A stretch of DNA of 64,000 nt, from positions 124,001-188,000 of the forward strand of contig VZRS01009483.1 of assembly GCA_013398055.1 (NCBI GenBank), given 5' to 3'. This stretch comes from Ifrita kowaldi (lineage: Eukaryota; Chordata; Aves; Passeriformes; Cinclosomatidae). The translations under genes were made by a program, and so were the position numbers. How positions within the stretch are numbered: the stretch's first letter is position 1; each line of letters opens with the position of its first letter. Positions 24,831-38,285 of this stretch are shown here, one piece after another. The notes beneath the pieces were generated by a model. The model ran no database searches. It saw nothing but the letters and a program-made list of their open reading frames with translations, and was not told where the DNA came from.

Positions 24831-27800
24831 TGTCTTTTCTGGGGAAAAAACAGAAACAAAAAGATCTTCTTAGGGTCTGTCTCCCCTAACTAGGGAGCTG
24901 GTTTATAGGATGGGGACAACTAAATGCTTTCTTATCTCTAAATGCAAGCTGTGATTGCAGAACCTTAATTTCCTGTAGGAATTATGAAACTGGGCAGTAT
25001 CCCTATTACAAAAAAATGTGTTGCAAGTCTGATGACAAGTTTGAAACAGTAACCACTTATAAACATGGAGAATCTTGGGGAAAAATTAGGGAAAACACAG
25101 ATACACGGAACTGGAAAGTGCTATTGTAGCATTGCTTTTCAGCATGAAAGGGCATCTTAAAATCTTCCATAGCTTACATTGTCATCTTGATATTTTCTTC
25201 TGTGTCATTATTCCGCACCTATTTTAGATGATATAAACAAATGCACTTCTTTTGAATGTTATCACTTTAATCCCTCTTCACCTTGAGTTCACTACAGGAA
25301 ATGATATTTTTTTTCCTATTCAAAAAAATGCAAAATGAATACAGTCTTTTGATAGTAGAATCAATTTATTTAGTTAGTTAGTTATATTGGTGGTATGGTC
25401 TCTCTTGATTTTCACGCTAAGCATAGTACAGTGTTTATTTTTAAATACCAGTTTATTACGCCTTGACAAATTGAAGAACTTTACTGAAAGAACTCTTGAA
25501 TCTTTTTCTTCAACGGTCCATCAACCTTGTAGACTGTTCTGGTTCTTTGCCTTCAGAGATGTTATTTTATATTTGGTCGATTTGAAACTGCATTTTTATT
25601 TTATTGATCTAGCCACTGACTGTACAACTTACAGACCCCTATCATTGTGCTGTGATACTGAACATTACACTCTGTTTCCAGGCAATAAAGCCAGTAAAAA
25701 TTTAGGTACCTTTAGGGCAAATAGGAATCTTGCATTGTCTGTGTGCACTTAAAACACAAGAATAGTGAAAGTTTTCCCATTCTGTTCCTTTTTCTGAGCT
25801 TCGTTAATGCAGTCTCATGGTAATCTGTCACACATAGTTTCTTATTCCACTTTGTAATGATGCCCCTTGTATGGGGGGATTCAGAAAGGCAAAAGGAAAC
25901 AAAGGTGGGATGTTTTTGCCTTTTGAAATGCTCGGAAAGATGGTAAAGGGAAGCAGAGCCCTCCCTGTATGACACCAGGTTGATAGGCTGGAGGACAGGG
26001 CTGCTATTGAGAAGCATCCTGGCAGTCTGGCCAAAATGACCAACAGCTGAGGCAGGATAACCCCAAATACCAGTATAGGCTGGGGCAGCTTTTATGAAGA
26101 GGAGTGTGGGTCCCGTTGGACAGCAGAGCAGTGTCCCTGGTGGCCATGGGGGCCACCACAAACTGGCAGCTGTTAAACAAGGCTCGTGAGGCTTCTTCTG
26201 GAGTCCTGTGCCTGTGGGTGCTCAAAATGAACTGGAGATGTGTTTCAGATGGCTGTGTAAACGTCATGGTTTAATGCAGCAGCGTGGATGTGAGCAGTAC
26301 CTGTTGTGTGTGCAGAATTGCACCTGCTGGGCCGTGCCCCTAAATCTCAGGAATCCTCAGTTGTCGTTGTAGGAGAGTGACAGAGCAGGCAACACAGCAA
26401 GCTAGGAAAGTTGAGTAGAGAGGGTAAGTTCTAGATGTTCTGATGTCTAAAGCAGATTTTTATGAACAGCCTGACTCCTACAGCTCACAGATGCAAGGGG
26501 TGATGCAATCAGGAGACTCCTTTTAAAAGGGAAGGGAATATTGCTAACAGGCTGTTGAGATCTGGGATTTAGATCAGGCTGATTTCCCCCAGAGGTCTTG
26601 ATTTTTCTCCATAAACTACAGATGGTGTGTAGGACAACAGTTTCTAAATGGGGTGTCACATCTATGTTTAAAAAGCTAGGCAAGATGAATCTGGGTCAGT
26701 TCTGGGCTGAGTTTTGTCAGTAATATTGCAATCAAGATTAAAGCTCCAGAGAGTTTACATTCACTTTTCACTCTGTTCTCAATTGCACCCTTTTGGCACA
26801 GTCTGACTCACCACTAAACTTTTAAATGTCAGTCCTCAACTTGTTAAATCACATCTCTAACTCTTAAGTGAGGTAAGTAATTTATTTTAAATAATTAAGC
26901 TTCAAATTTAGCCTTTTCCTCCTCCAAAAACTGGAATGCAGCAGACCGAGAAAGACTAGGTTTGTACCAGTTGATTGTGGCAGTCTGTCTGTGCTGAAGA
27001 GGACATCAGTAGCAGTAGTAAAGGTTATTTATCAAACATGCAAGATGAGACCCTATTTGCATATGAAAATTAGCTAAAGATGTGGGGACAGCTACCTCAG
27101 CTATCAGCTACACCAGAGGTTTGAGATCGCTGCTTCAGGGGCTGTATCCTCACCTGTCTGGCCCACTCTGACTGAGCTGAAGTGAGGTCCTGTCCTGCTT
27201 GGCACTTGCTGCTGCTTTTTACTTTGTTCTGGGGTCATCTGTCCTGTCTGCCCAGTTAGCTAGTGCCAACACCACAGGAGTGGTGGAAGGTTATCTTCCT
27301 GAAGGGCTCAAGCTCACCGGCACACAGCTGCTGCTCTGCCAGCAGATCAGGGGAGATTTGGTGCCTCTTCTAAGTGTGTTTGGTCTGTGGCTGAGCTGCC
27401 AGCTGTCCTGGACACTGTCTGGGAGGGTGTTTGGCCCAACAGATCTTACATCTCCTCATGGCTTTTGAGGAGCCATGTTTTTGGTGCACTAGGAGCTATA
27501 TAATCACTTCTGCAAGCTGGAGTTTGGCTGCAGGCAGAGCTAAACAAAGTCTGACCAGCACCCCGGGTGTGTCCTGACTGGGCTGTCCTGTTCTTTCCAG
27601 CCTCCATAACAGAGCTGTCCTTTTCCTCTCCCAGTTCTCTTTTAGTGTCAGCAGGGTCCAGATCTAAAAGAAACAGAGCAGCACCCCAGGGTGCTTGTTT
27701 TTGCTGTACCCAGACTTGGGCAGGCATTGGCTGGACTGCAGATTCTCATGATCTTCACTGAAGTCTTTCAGAATTACCTGGTTTTGTGTTTTTCTACCCC

Positions 27801-30800
27801 CTGCAGTTCCGGTGTGTTGTCAGTGTCTACAAATTCTAGCTTTCATTAGAAAATGCTTAACTACTACCAAACTGTGATGAAACTCTAGAAACTATGACCC
27901 AGCTACATGTGTTAACTGCCAGGCTAGATAATGATGCTTCATAAAATGTTTCCCTCAATATTTAAAAATAAAATGCAGACAATTCTGCATTGAGCATCTG
28001 GTACAAGAAACAACTTGAGTGCTGAAACATGTGTTGTTATTCTCAGAGCAACAAGTCTGCCCAGATCCTCTGCGTTAGAGTATAAAGGATTGTACTAGGC
28101 ATATGAACCGAGGGCAGGCTAGGCTTTTCTAGCTCTGATGTGCATGTCAGAGCAAGTCCCATGGGAAAACATGGCACAGTGTCTCTCCATAGGGAGGAGT
28201 GTGACAAAACCAGTAGAAGCAGAGTTGACACGGATGGTGGTAAAACACATGTGCCAGAAAGACTTGGAGGAGAGCACCCCCTGAGGAACGGGAATCTTCA
28301 AGGAGTCCAGCCTAGTAAAGGGCCAGACTTGCATGTGTTGTCCTTGGGGAGCACTGGCAAGAATGGATTCTGAACAGATAAGTGTGGATAGCTGTCCTGG
28401 TGTGGAGTGGCTTTTCTCCCTCTTTTCCTGCAATATGTTTTTACTGGAAGGCTGTACCCCTGATGAAAAGGGGCAGGGGATGCTGAGGGCTGCCTAGGTT
28501 GGAAAGACCCTCTGGTCCCACCTTCACACTGGGATTAGTGTTGGCTAGGCAGCGTTCTGGCCTTGTGCATGGCACATACAGAGAATCTGGGTGAGATTTA
28601 ACTGAGGCTGCAGTTGGTGGCTGCATAGTTGGCCCCCCAGTGGCCTGTCCCGACTCAGTGCCTGAACCTGTGCAGTATGGACTTGGATAAGGTGCTCCTG
28701 CTTGGGACGCTTTGCAAGGAAGCCTTTGGGTCATGCATTCCTGGCATATCGACTGATATGGGGCTTGGTGTGATGCTGTAGTGGGTTTCAGTAGCTTTTG
28801 CAAGACCCACTTAAGGGAAGAGTGCATTGTGCAGGACTTCAGCCTGGAGAACAGAAAACACCTGTCAAACTCCATTTTCTATTACATATTCATAACTTGT
28901 TAGAGCAGGTCCCACTCCGTCACAGAAATGACCTTTGTGTGTTATACATCTATTGTTCTTTGCTGCACAGAGTCAGGACTGCCAGCTGCTGTAGTCCCTA
29001 ATGGAGCTGTAGCTGTAGGAGGTTTTGTTTTCGCCCCAAAAGTAAAGGAAGACCTGACTGTTAAGCATAAAAGGATGTGTGTATATTGCTGGCCTTGCTA
29101 TGTAGCCTGAGTAGCCATGGAAAAGCACCATCGGATGTGGTCTGCCTGGAGGGGTTGCCACAGAGGTTACATTTGCCCAAGAAGGGGAAGATGGTTGAAC
29201 TCACTTCTGTTTACTGAGGAGAGCCTTGTGCAAACATCTGCCGCATTCTAGCAAAATTTACAGCCTCTAAAATATCTAGCTTTCTGGAGCCTCAGAGGCT
29301 TACAGTGCTAAAGTCATTGGAACAACTGCTAATGAGTTAATTACAGTGGATTCATTAGTTAAAATTGCTGCCAGAGACTTGAATGTTTCAGATAACTCTG
29401 CTGGCAAGTGGGTTGCACTGCTGGGCAGATCTTTTCCCTGATTTATGATTCTTCCAGAATCACAATTCACAATGGAATTATTGCCTGATTGTCCCCAGAA
29501 TTCAGTTCTGGTTTTATCTTTTTTATAAAAGTCATCTTTGGTTCTGAAAGGGATTTCATATGTGCTGCAAGTGGACCGTAAACCATTATCACAAGCAGCT
29601 ATTCTGTGATTCTTGTCTGAAAGGTGCCTTCCTGCATGGCAGCTCTTCCTGTGAAATATAGACAGCTATCCATCACCCATGAGATATGAGGCATTGAGAG
29701 GCTTCCAAAGAAAAATGAAGCTAGTTCATATCCTCCGAGGGTCATTTTGTGCAAAATAACAAGGATTTTGTCCTTCTGTCCAGAACTAAAATTTGTGTAA
29801 ATCAATAATTGAACTCCTTTCTTGTGTATCTACTATCAAGTATCTACTTAATACTTAACATGCATAATTAGAAATTATATTTCATGGGTTTTTATAGTTA
29901 TGGTGATTTTAGTCCAGGAATGTGTTGACTCTGGCTCCTATCTTATAAATAGCAAACCTATGATCAAACCTTCTAAAACCTCCAAAAGCAATTCAGAAGC
30001 CAGGTTTCAGCCATGCTTTGGATGTTTTTCTGCAGCAAAAATTGCAGCTGTGGGTGTTGAGCCCTTTGGAGACATTCTCAGGCTTCTCATACTCCTGCAG
30101 TAAAGCCTCTAGCTCTTCTGCCAGGTTTGTTTAAGTACTTTCAGTTAACTTTTTGATTAAGCTCAAAGAATATCTTCTTTCCACCTTGGGTCAGCAAGAA
30201 TAGCATCTCAATTTCTCTCCTGTCCAGGTAGGTGTACCTTTGACCTGAGGGTTTAATCATTATTCAGGGTCTTATAAGCTTTTTCATTCAAAAAAGGAAT
30301 TGATACAGAGCCTGCTTTTTCTTCACTACAAATCTGTTATTTCAAACACCTACAGAATCCCATTTCTCTGAACAGGAGTCTAGTTTTGGTCATAATTCCA
30401 CACCCCTTTCCAGGCTGCACTGCATCTCTAAAAGTTTCTCTTATCTTATATCCATTTTTATGGGCTTGCATTGCCGTACTCCCATGTGCATGTGCAGAGG
30501 CACATCTGCAGCCAGCACTACTGAGTTGCTTATAGGGTTCAATCCTTGAGCAAACCTGTCTAGCTCATCTTCCTTATGACAGCTTCAGTTGGCTGTGTCT
30601 CACTATAAGTCTGTTATTCATATGCTGAGCTGTTAAAATTCTTCTTACCTTTGACACTTTGCTGCTGCTTAGAGAAATACCTCAAGTAATGGTGAATCAG
30701 GAAGAAGTAAATACTCCTCTACAGAAGATGTTGAATTGTCCCAGTCCCAATGAATCATGTCTTCTTTGTGTGCTTAGGTATGCTTCTTCTACAATAGGCC

Positions 30801-31271
30801 TTTTATTATGATTTCTGTAGCAGGCTTCAGAAATCCATGTGATACTTGTTTGAAGTGCTTGAAGTGTTTCAATCCAAAAGCTAAACTAAAAAGACTTGTG
30901 AAGATAAACTACATAGACTTGTGAAATTGTTCTATAAATTGATTGTCTCTTAAACTGGCCAGAAAAAAAAGTGTCAACATTTAACAGTTGTAGTCTCTGC
31001 ACAATGAGAAGGGCTAGAGAATGACATCCACACAAGGCTTCCAGCTGAATAGTTGAGTAGTTCGTTTATGTAAAAATTTGCTAGTGTTATCTGAAAATGA
31101 CAAAAGATTAGGTAGATAAAGTATAGGAATAAAATAAATCCCTCAGCATAATGCCCCAGAATATTTGAAAAAGTTCTCCCCCAACCAGCTTTCTGATGTT
31201 GCCTTCACATTCCTGGCTGGTTGGCTGAGTGAGTAGTTTCCAACTTCTACAAATGCTTGGGCATTAAGGAA
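24831..31271. other. Unique non-coding sequence, no gene seen
   Basis: No gene or repeat was recognised apart from a short TTAG repeat at 25369-25384. Open frames of 121 codons (25387-25752 plus), 149 codons (25712-26161 minus) and 144 codons (28441-28875 minus) carry no recognisable motif and no supporting signals. Confidence 0.55.
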
Positions 31272-31369
31272 GAGGGTTTTGTGGTGGACTTGGCAGTCCA
31301 AAATTAACAGTTGGTCTCAATCATCTTACAGGTCTTTTCCAATCTAAATGGTTCTATGATTCTGTGACA
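31272..31369 (+). mobile_element. CR1 LINE, 3'-terminal fragment
   Basis: This is only the last ~100 bases of a CR1. It reads tggtggacttggcagtcc, then a decayed gttggtctcaatcatctta, then ggtcttttccaatc and the tail ggttctatgattctgtga. The terminal wording is close to the copy at 3758-4195, suggesting a related subfamily. Confidence 0.85.
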
Positions 31370-31435
31370 AGTTTTGTATTGTCTTTTGGCACCTGGGACC
31401 TGACTGGCTGTGCCCATGTACTGCAGCAGGCGGGG

Positions 31436-31895
31436 TGTCACCAGACTGAGGGTGGTGATCCTCCCCCTCTGCTCAGCACTCGTGAGACGTATCTGGAGTT
31501 CTGGGTTCACTACTGGGCTCCCCAGCACATGAGAGACCTAAATGTACTGGAGCAAGCCCAGTGAAAGGCCACAAAGAAGATTAAGGGACTGGAGCATTTG
31601 TCATGGAAGGCGGGCCTGAGGGAGTTGGGACTGTACAGCCTGGAGAAGAGAAGATTTAGGGGATCTTACCCATTGGCGTAAATACCGGATTGGGTGGGGA
31701 TGAGTGACGTAAAGAGGACAGAGCCAGACTCTAGTGCTCAGTGACAGGACAAGAGGTAATTGGCACAAGTTGAAATACAGGAAGTTCCACTTAAACGTTT
31801 TCTCAAAGACTGATCAAACAGTGGCACAGGTTGCCCAGAGAGGTTGTGAAATCTCTTTCCTTGGACTAGATGTTCTCCTGTGCTGCCTTCCTTCC
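31436..31895 (+). mobile_element. CR1 LINE, second fragment in the same orientation
   Basis: It begins in the end of the reverse-transcriptase region (ggtggtgatcctccccctct, ctggagttctgggttcac, tggagcaagcccagtgaaag). It continues through tacagcctggagaagagaag and the 3' UTR (cagtgacaggacaagagg, ggcacaggttgcccagagag) to ttggactagatg. The expected tail is missing or decayed after about 31870. It starts only about 65 bases after the end of the preceding CR1 fragment. Confidence 0.88.
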
Positions 31896-33023
31896 TCAGT
31901 GGGTGTAGTAAGCTCTATTTTGTTTTGTTACTTTTGCAAAAATGACGCTGCAACCCCAGTGTCTATACCAGAGAGGATACACCTGCATTTGATGTTTGTG
32001 ACATTTTGTAGTTCAGTCCAGCAGCTGAAATACCCACATGCATGTTGAGCTGACAAGATTGAAAGGTATTTGTTTTGTGAAAAGGTCATTTTTGGTATCT
32101 TTTCACTTATGCCATAAAAAAAAAAGGCAGTCCCTAACTAGGATGTCTTAGTTCCACCTTTGTGGGTTTTCCCCCCACTTTTCCTGTCTGCGTGTTTTTC
32201 TGTCAAAAGCCAGTTCATGAACTCAAGAGAAATGTACACCATTGGCTTAGCTGAACTGTTCTAATTAATGATTTTGGAAAAAAGATGGAGCTGCCTAAAA
32301 CTGTCTGATTACCAATGTATTACAGTGTCCTCACAATTATGAAGCAAAATCCATTTTCGCATTCGCTAATAGTTCTTCCACAGCCACTGCTGCTATTTGC
32401 CTGACAAACCCCCATAAATTAGCAATTTGGCAACTGCTATTCACCTACATGCAGCTGATCAGTAGTGTCTTATACAATGCTTTGGTGGAAGCAGCAGAGA
32501 AGTGGCATGTTGTTTATCATAGGAACCACAGTCCCCAATGTTTCGTTACTGTAGCTGTGGCTGCCTCTCCACAGTCAGTGTTCATCATCAGCTCAGTGCC
32601 TAAGGTGCACTCACTGCTGGTTCAACTCCACCATCATCACAAATATTTTTTTTTGATGATAATATTATGAGGCAGTGTCTGTAGCAGGGGCTATAAAAGT
32701 GTTAAGATGGGAATGAGGAAGCTGATTTATTGCCCTGAGCTCAGGGTTGTGCAACAGGACTACAAAGCAAGCCTGTGCTTGTCCAGCTTGGATTCATGCT
32801 AGGGCTGGCGGGCATCTCCCTGTGTCAGGTTTGTAATGTAATCTCAAGCACTGGAGCTTGTTCCCACTCTCCATCTTTCCTTCTCATAAAAAGAAAGATG
32901 GAAGTATGGCAGCCCAAGCTGTCACAGTCTTCTCCAGGGCACATTGCAAACCTTCCTGTCATGATCCTGACACCTGCAGCTGAGGCCAGCAAGAGGCAGC
33001 TGGCATGGACTTTATGGCTCCTG
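31896..33023. other. Unique non-coding sequence, no gene seen
   Basis: No exon or transposon was recognised. Open frames near 32449-32670 and in the first part of 32775-33251 have no recognisable domain. Confidence 0.55.
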
Positions 33024-33185
33024 TTGCAGGTGCAGCTCCCATTGCAGGTACAGCTCCCATTGCAGGTGCAGCTTCCACTGCAGGTGCAGCTCCCATTGCA
33101 GGTACAGCTTCCATCACCAGGTGCAGCTTCCATTGCAGGTGCAGCTTCCATCACCAGGTGCAGCTTCCATTGCAGGTGTAGCTCC
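33024..33185. repeat. 18/19-bp minisatellite, nine units, E-box rich
   Basis: Nine head-to-tail units can be read. Their consensus is ttgcaggtgcagctycca (18 bp), with two 19-bp variants that start tcaccagg (33114-33132 and 33151-33169). The last unit is partial (33170-33185). Because 18 is a multiple of three, the array is open on both strands, reading as repeated LQVQLP on plus and CNGSCT on minus. This explains the two 158-codon frames over it, which are not evidence of a gene. Seven units contain CAGGTG, an E-box core. Two contain CAGGTA instead. Confidence 0.95.
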
Positions 33186-36100
33186 GCACTTTGCATCCCA
33201 GAGCAGGGAGAGGGCTTAACATTTGCAGTTTGGCCACTTGACTTTGTGTAACACCACTTCAAAGTGTGCAGACTTTTAGTCCTAATGTAATGTTCAAGCA
33301 TTTCAAGCCTGCCGCTGGAAAAGGCTCTGTGCCTACCTTAAGTTGCAGAACCTATAGGTCCAGAAGGGATACAGCATTTAAGGAAGCTGGACTGTGTGGG
33401 AACAGTTGGCCTTGCACTTCCAGCAACCTATTTTAGCATATTGTTCAGTAAATAATCACTGTGAACCTAAAAGACTGCCACAATGCCGTATGAGAAGATT
33501 TTCAAACATGAAGATGCTGCCAATTGAAATAAAGTGAGCTTCAACTATGTAGAACTGAATCTGCAGCAGGGTTTTCTTACAGAGAATTATTTTTTCCCTC
33601 AGTCTGGTAGTTTGAAATGTTCCAGATTTCATTTCAGGGAAACATTCATTAAGCAGTCATAGCTGGGTATCTGTTAGGTGGTTGGTGAAACAAAGTTTAT
33701 TAACTGATTCATATCCAGAAATGTTATTAAAATCCAAGAATTTTGTGTAATATTGTATTGCTCAGATACCAGATAGTGCTAGGCCAAAGAATTTTAATAC
33801 AGGGCAAGTCTACAAAAATCATGGTTATTCTTTTTAGTGGAAATTGCCATAAGCATATTCAGCAGCTGCTATGAAAATAATGCGAAAATAGAAATTTGTG
33901 ATTTTTGTTTAGGAAAAAAAAAGAAAAGTTGATCCAGCCTCTTATCTTTTCAGGAATTAGATAGTTCCCAAAACTTTTTTTTGCCCTTTTCAATGGTCTT
34001 ATACTAGCTTCCTATAGTACAATGAATTATTAGCTTGAGGATATAAGAAGAAACTGGTAATATCACCTGTGCTGCTGCTGCAAATCAAATGTTCACGAGC
34101 AACAGCAAATAACCCCACTGAAGTGCAGGAGGACAAGGAAATTTGCTGGAATATTGCTTTGCGCTTTTTGTGACCACCAGCTCCTTACAAAGCTGAGTAC
34201 TGAATATTAGCTAACTGTCCTTTGTGAAAGTCACTTAAAAGAAATTGCAGAAAGTGCAGAATGAAGCATCAACATTTAGAATTTTAAAAACTTCTAGTAA
34301 AGGGAGTAAGAATGTATCTCTCTGCTGGATCAGAGCCTTTGCTTGCAAATGGATCCGTTCAGCTGTTTGCATGAATCCAGAAATGGATCTCAGTTCAAGG
34401 ATTTCTTATGAAGCCTCCATTAGACCTAAGAAGGGCTTTGAAAACTTATTTTTAGACAGTAAAGGACAGAAGTGATCAGCAGAATGATGGAGTCTGACCT
34501 CCTGCATAATCCTGCACCTCCTCCACAGCAGGACATGAGCTGCTTTTTGTAATGACATGAAGTGAAGCCAAAATTTGGAGCAGTGGCAGTTGCATCTGAT
34601 GCTGTGTCGGGCATATGCTTCCCTGGATTTGGAAATCAACCCTGCAAAACTTAAGCGTAGATAGACACATTAAATTTCTCTCCTAGGACAGCGTAACAAA
34701 CATTTCTAAGCCTGACGCCTCTGTGTGACACAGGAAAAAGACCACATTTAGTTTTATTGCAGACATTACTGCTGGGTCTCAGGACAGTTGCGGTGGGTGA
34801 GGGAGGATCTTTGGTCAGGACTGTACAAACACAGCAGGCACTGGGAAGCCTATAGTCTAAAGGCAGGCAGAGGCAAATGTTGAGATCCATGAACTAACTT
34901 TAGAATAGCTGGATCAGGCACTGGAAGTAATAGAAATACTGCTAAAGCACTGAACTGAGCTGCTGCTATTTTATAGCACTGCTGAATGTGAAAGAGCACT
35001 AAAACATTTCAGGAGCTGGTATAGAGACAGAAATCTATATATACAGCATGTTGTTCAGTAAAGGGGGAAAGCAGAAAGTAAAATGATTTCCCCTTTTGTC
35101 ACAACTTAGTCACAAACCTACACTTAAGAAAGTGACCTTAGTGCGATGTCAGGTTCCAGAAGGACCTGGGCTGCAGCCAGCTGCCAGAGAGAAATCACAG
35201 GAAGATTTGGAAATCATTCTGGAGGGAGTGACCAGAATTTGCTGAGGAAAGGAAATCAATCCAGACTGGCACGTACAGGGAGATAACAGATGTATGGGAG
35301 CATCACTAAGGATCCAAAACCCAAGAGAGAAAGACACCAGAGGCAGACACCATCTCTAGAAAGGGAGGTAGTTCATAAAAATTGCATACATGTGCACATA
35401 TCTGGTGTGAAACAACAATGACAGTTTCTTAAGTATATTGTGTTCTAAGAGACCCCACAACTGTGGCAATCAATAAAGGTGGATATGCCTTATGGAGAAA
35501 TTCATTGTGTTCCCTCCAGATTTCAGGGTGAGGGAGGCTGGATTAGTCACTGGCAGCAATGTGTCTGGGATTCTCAGTTCTAGAACTGGTGGACATTCAC
35601 TCCCATTCGCAGGAAGAAAAGGGAGACTGCTGCTCCCTGATGCTGCCACAGAGTACAGGAGTGGGTGTAGCTGCAGCAGCGGAGGCAGAGTCATGCTTGG
35701 CAGCTTCTCTCTCGAGGTGTCAGGGAAGAGAGCCTGTGCTTCTGGATATGCTGAGAAAAGGGCAGAATATACAGATAATTGGTTAAATGCTTCTGTGGTC
35801 TATTTCTTAGCAGGTTAAAAAAATGGACTTCTTGCCTCCATAGATTTTACAGGTTCATTATTTTGTGGCTCATTCATATTCTGTTGTTGTACTGTATGTG
35901 TTATTGTTGTGGAATGAATAGATCTGATGGGGACAGTTTTCTTACCGTCATGCTTTACACAGCTGTAGAAAGCAGGGGAAAAAACAGCATATGAAAGTAT
36001 TATAATGAACCAATTAATGCAAACTTTGTTTTTGCACTGAAATGGAAGCAAGTTCTGTGTCTAGGTCTGCTCTATTAAAAACATTCCCAAGGCCTCCTTA

Positions 36101-37962
36101 TGCACCTAAGCTCAAAATCGGCATCTGACTTCCAATGACATGACAGGGCAGTTTCCTTCAGCACTATGAGGAAAGAAGGGATCTGCTTGACTCCTCTGCT
36201 GCTTTCAGCTGTGACTGTGGTACTGCTTCTTTTCTTCACTCTGTGATTAATTGCTTCTTCAGTGCATCCTTCAGAGAAATCTTTTTTCCTTCCCTCTCCC
36301 CTTCCATTCCCTGCTTGTTTTCCAAGAGATGTCCTGGAACTTCCTCCTCTATCCCCTTGTTTGTCCATGCACAATGAACTAGTTACTAAGATGGTAGTTC
36401 AACAGTGATCCTTACCCTGACAACTTGCAGGTGTCTCTATTGCTGTCTTGTCTCCTTTTCGGGATAATATTTTCTCCCACCTCTGATTTTTTCAATGGGT
36501 GTCAGGTTCAAGACGGCTCACTTATTTGTCTACAAACTTTTCTACTGCTTTCTTAAATGATCAAACACCACCACCATACCACCCACATCAATCGAAGTGA
36601 AAAACTGATCCAGAGCCCATTCCCGTCCCTCTTAAATTTGTATGCAAGTCTGCCAACAAAAAACCCGTCATGAAGCTGACCTCCCTATATCAGATCCAGA
36701 GTTTGTTAAGTCTTTCTCCATTTTCACAGATTGCATCTCAAACTCCTCCAAAGCAACACACAACTTTGGAAGGACCATAGCTTTAATAGTCAGTGTTCTT
36801 CCAAGCTCCATTTTCAGGCAGAATAAATTTAAAGCACTGGAGGAGAGCCTAGTAAATATTCTCTAGCAACTTTATTTTTTAATGATGTCTCCACAGTTTT
36901 ACACCTTTGCTATTAAAGTTGTGCTAGTAATTAAGGAATAGGGATTGTGTAAATTATTAAAGTAATTGAGTTAGTGAACTGAGGTTACTCTACAGTTAAT
37001 GAGGTTAAAATTGCTGGCTCCTGTATACAGTATTTAATCCTGTGAGTAGTCATTTTGAGGTCATTATTTCCTGTACCAGTTCCTTAAGGTAGCTTCGATG
37101 CACATATTTTGTCTTGAAATTACCTGCCCTTAACTCACAAAGTACTATTCTAAGTGATGAAAAGTGTTGAGGTATTTGTGTAACTTTCAGTTAGGTTTTG
37201 AATTATAGCAACACTTGAACAGGGGAATTTGTCATTGGCTAAACTGTCACTGAAAACACACTTGTACCATCACTGTGATGCTTAAGAAGCCGTTACCCTG
37301 TTGACCTGATGTCAGCTCTTGTGGGTTGAAGCTTTTTTTTTAATAGGAGTTTTGAGACGATGGGATATAAATCCATTTTAAAGATGAAATTGGTCATTCA
37401 GCTATGGCCGTCCAACAGTGATTTCCTCTACTTGAACTGTTTTTAAAATCTTGTTATTTCAAATAATCTAAATTGAAATTCCTCAGTAGCTTTTTTAAAA
37501 GAGTAAATGAAGGGCCACGCCAGAGAGGACAGACTTAAGCAAGGAAGTCATGTCAGTCATCCAGCCTGTAAAGCATTTTCCACAGAAGCAACTGCAATGC
37601 ATGGAGCAATGCAGACAGCAGGGAAAGCCCCCCTTGCCTCTGGAATAGCAGTGGCAGAGCCTGGCACACAATTCCACACCCCTCCCAGGAGTTTGGCCCT
37701 CTGCACTCAAGGCCACGTCTCTGGTCAGAAAGAGATATTTGAAAAGCCTTTTTTGCCTTGGGGCTTTTTTGACCAAAAGCTGGAAGAAGGCTTCCCGTGG
37801 CAGAGGCTTCCCACAGCTGCTTGGGAGTGAGTTTGTTCCAGCTTGGGATTCTCCACAGTAGGTGTTGCAGCCTGTTGCTTGTGCCTGTCCACACACTAGA
37901 TCCTGGCCCTGACTTGTGGACTGATTTCTTGACCTCAGGCCTGATGTCTTATTACTTATTTA
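33186..37962. other. Unique non-coding sequence with one old CR1 remnant
   Basis: Apart from the remnant near 34455, no repeat, exon or RNA gene was recognised. Open frames at 35492-35818 and 37495-37896 overlap others in different frames and carry no domain. Confidence 0.55.
34455..34535 (-). mobile_element. Ancient CR1 3' end, minus strand
   Basis: The plus strand reads aaaggacagaagtgatca and then ggagtctgacctcctgcata. This matches the reverse complement of the 3' end of old amniote CR1 (complement of 'cccttctggcctt' and of 'tgcaggaggtcagactaga'). It appears to be the same family as 21480-21690 in the opposite orientation. Only the terminal part is recognisable. Confidence 0.45.
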
Positions 37963-38285
37963 GGATTGTTCAGCCTGGAGGATATGGGGGGACCTTACAG
38001 CAGCCTTCCGGTACTTAAAGGGAATTTCTAAAAAAAAGAGGGAGAGGAACGTTTTACATGGGCATGTGCTGATAGGACCAGGGGTAGTGGTTTTAAAATG
38101 AAGGATGGTCGATTTAGATTAGATATAAGGAAGAAGTTTTTTATAATGAGAGTGACAAAACACTGAAACAGATTGCTCAGGGATTCTCCATCCATGGAAA
38201 TATTCATGATCAGTTTGCAGGTGGGTTGGACTTGATTTTTAAAAGATCCATTCCAGCTCAAAGTATTATATGATTGATTCTGTGA
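37963..38285 (+). mobile_element. CR1 LINE, 3' end
   Basis: It starts at ggattgttcagcctggag and runs through ggtacttaaagggaatttct, gggcatgtgctgatagga, ttagattagatataagga and gattgctcagggattctc. It then passes through gttggacttgatttttaaa to a decayed tail (tatgattgattctgtga). The order agrees with the standard avian CR1 3' region. Confidence 0.9.

Noticed and set aside
25387..26161. 121-codon plus and 149-codon minus frames, overlapping slightly
   Set aside because: No recognisable domain, no splice or poly(A) support, and lengths are reachable by chance in 64 kb.
28441..28875. 144-codon minus-strand frame, and a CR1-like phrase 'taggttggaaagaccctctg'
   Set aside because: The phrase recalls the reversed CR1 tail, but the flanks do not continue the match; the frame has no domain.
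30530..30550. tRNA box B match (ggttcaatcc)
   Set aside because: No acceptable box A at the expected distance and no stem pairing.
32775..33301. 158-codon frames on both strands with repeated LQVQLP or CNGSCT peptides
   Set aside because: Both are produced by the 18-bp minisatellite, whose period is a multiple of three; no start context, domain or splice support.
33350..33385. Phrase similar to old CR1 minus strand (ggtccagaagggatac)
   Set aside because: Match is too short and the next expected words are absent.
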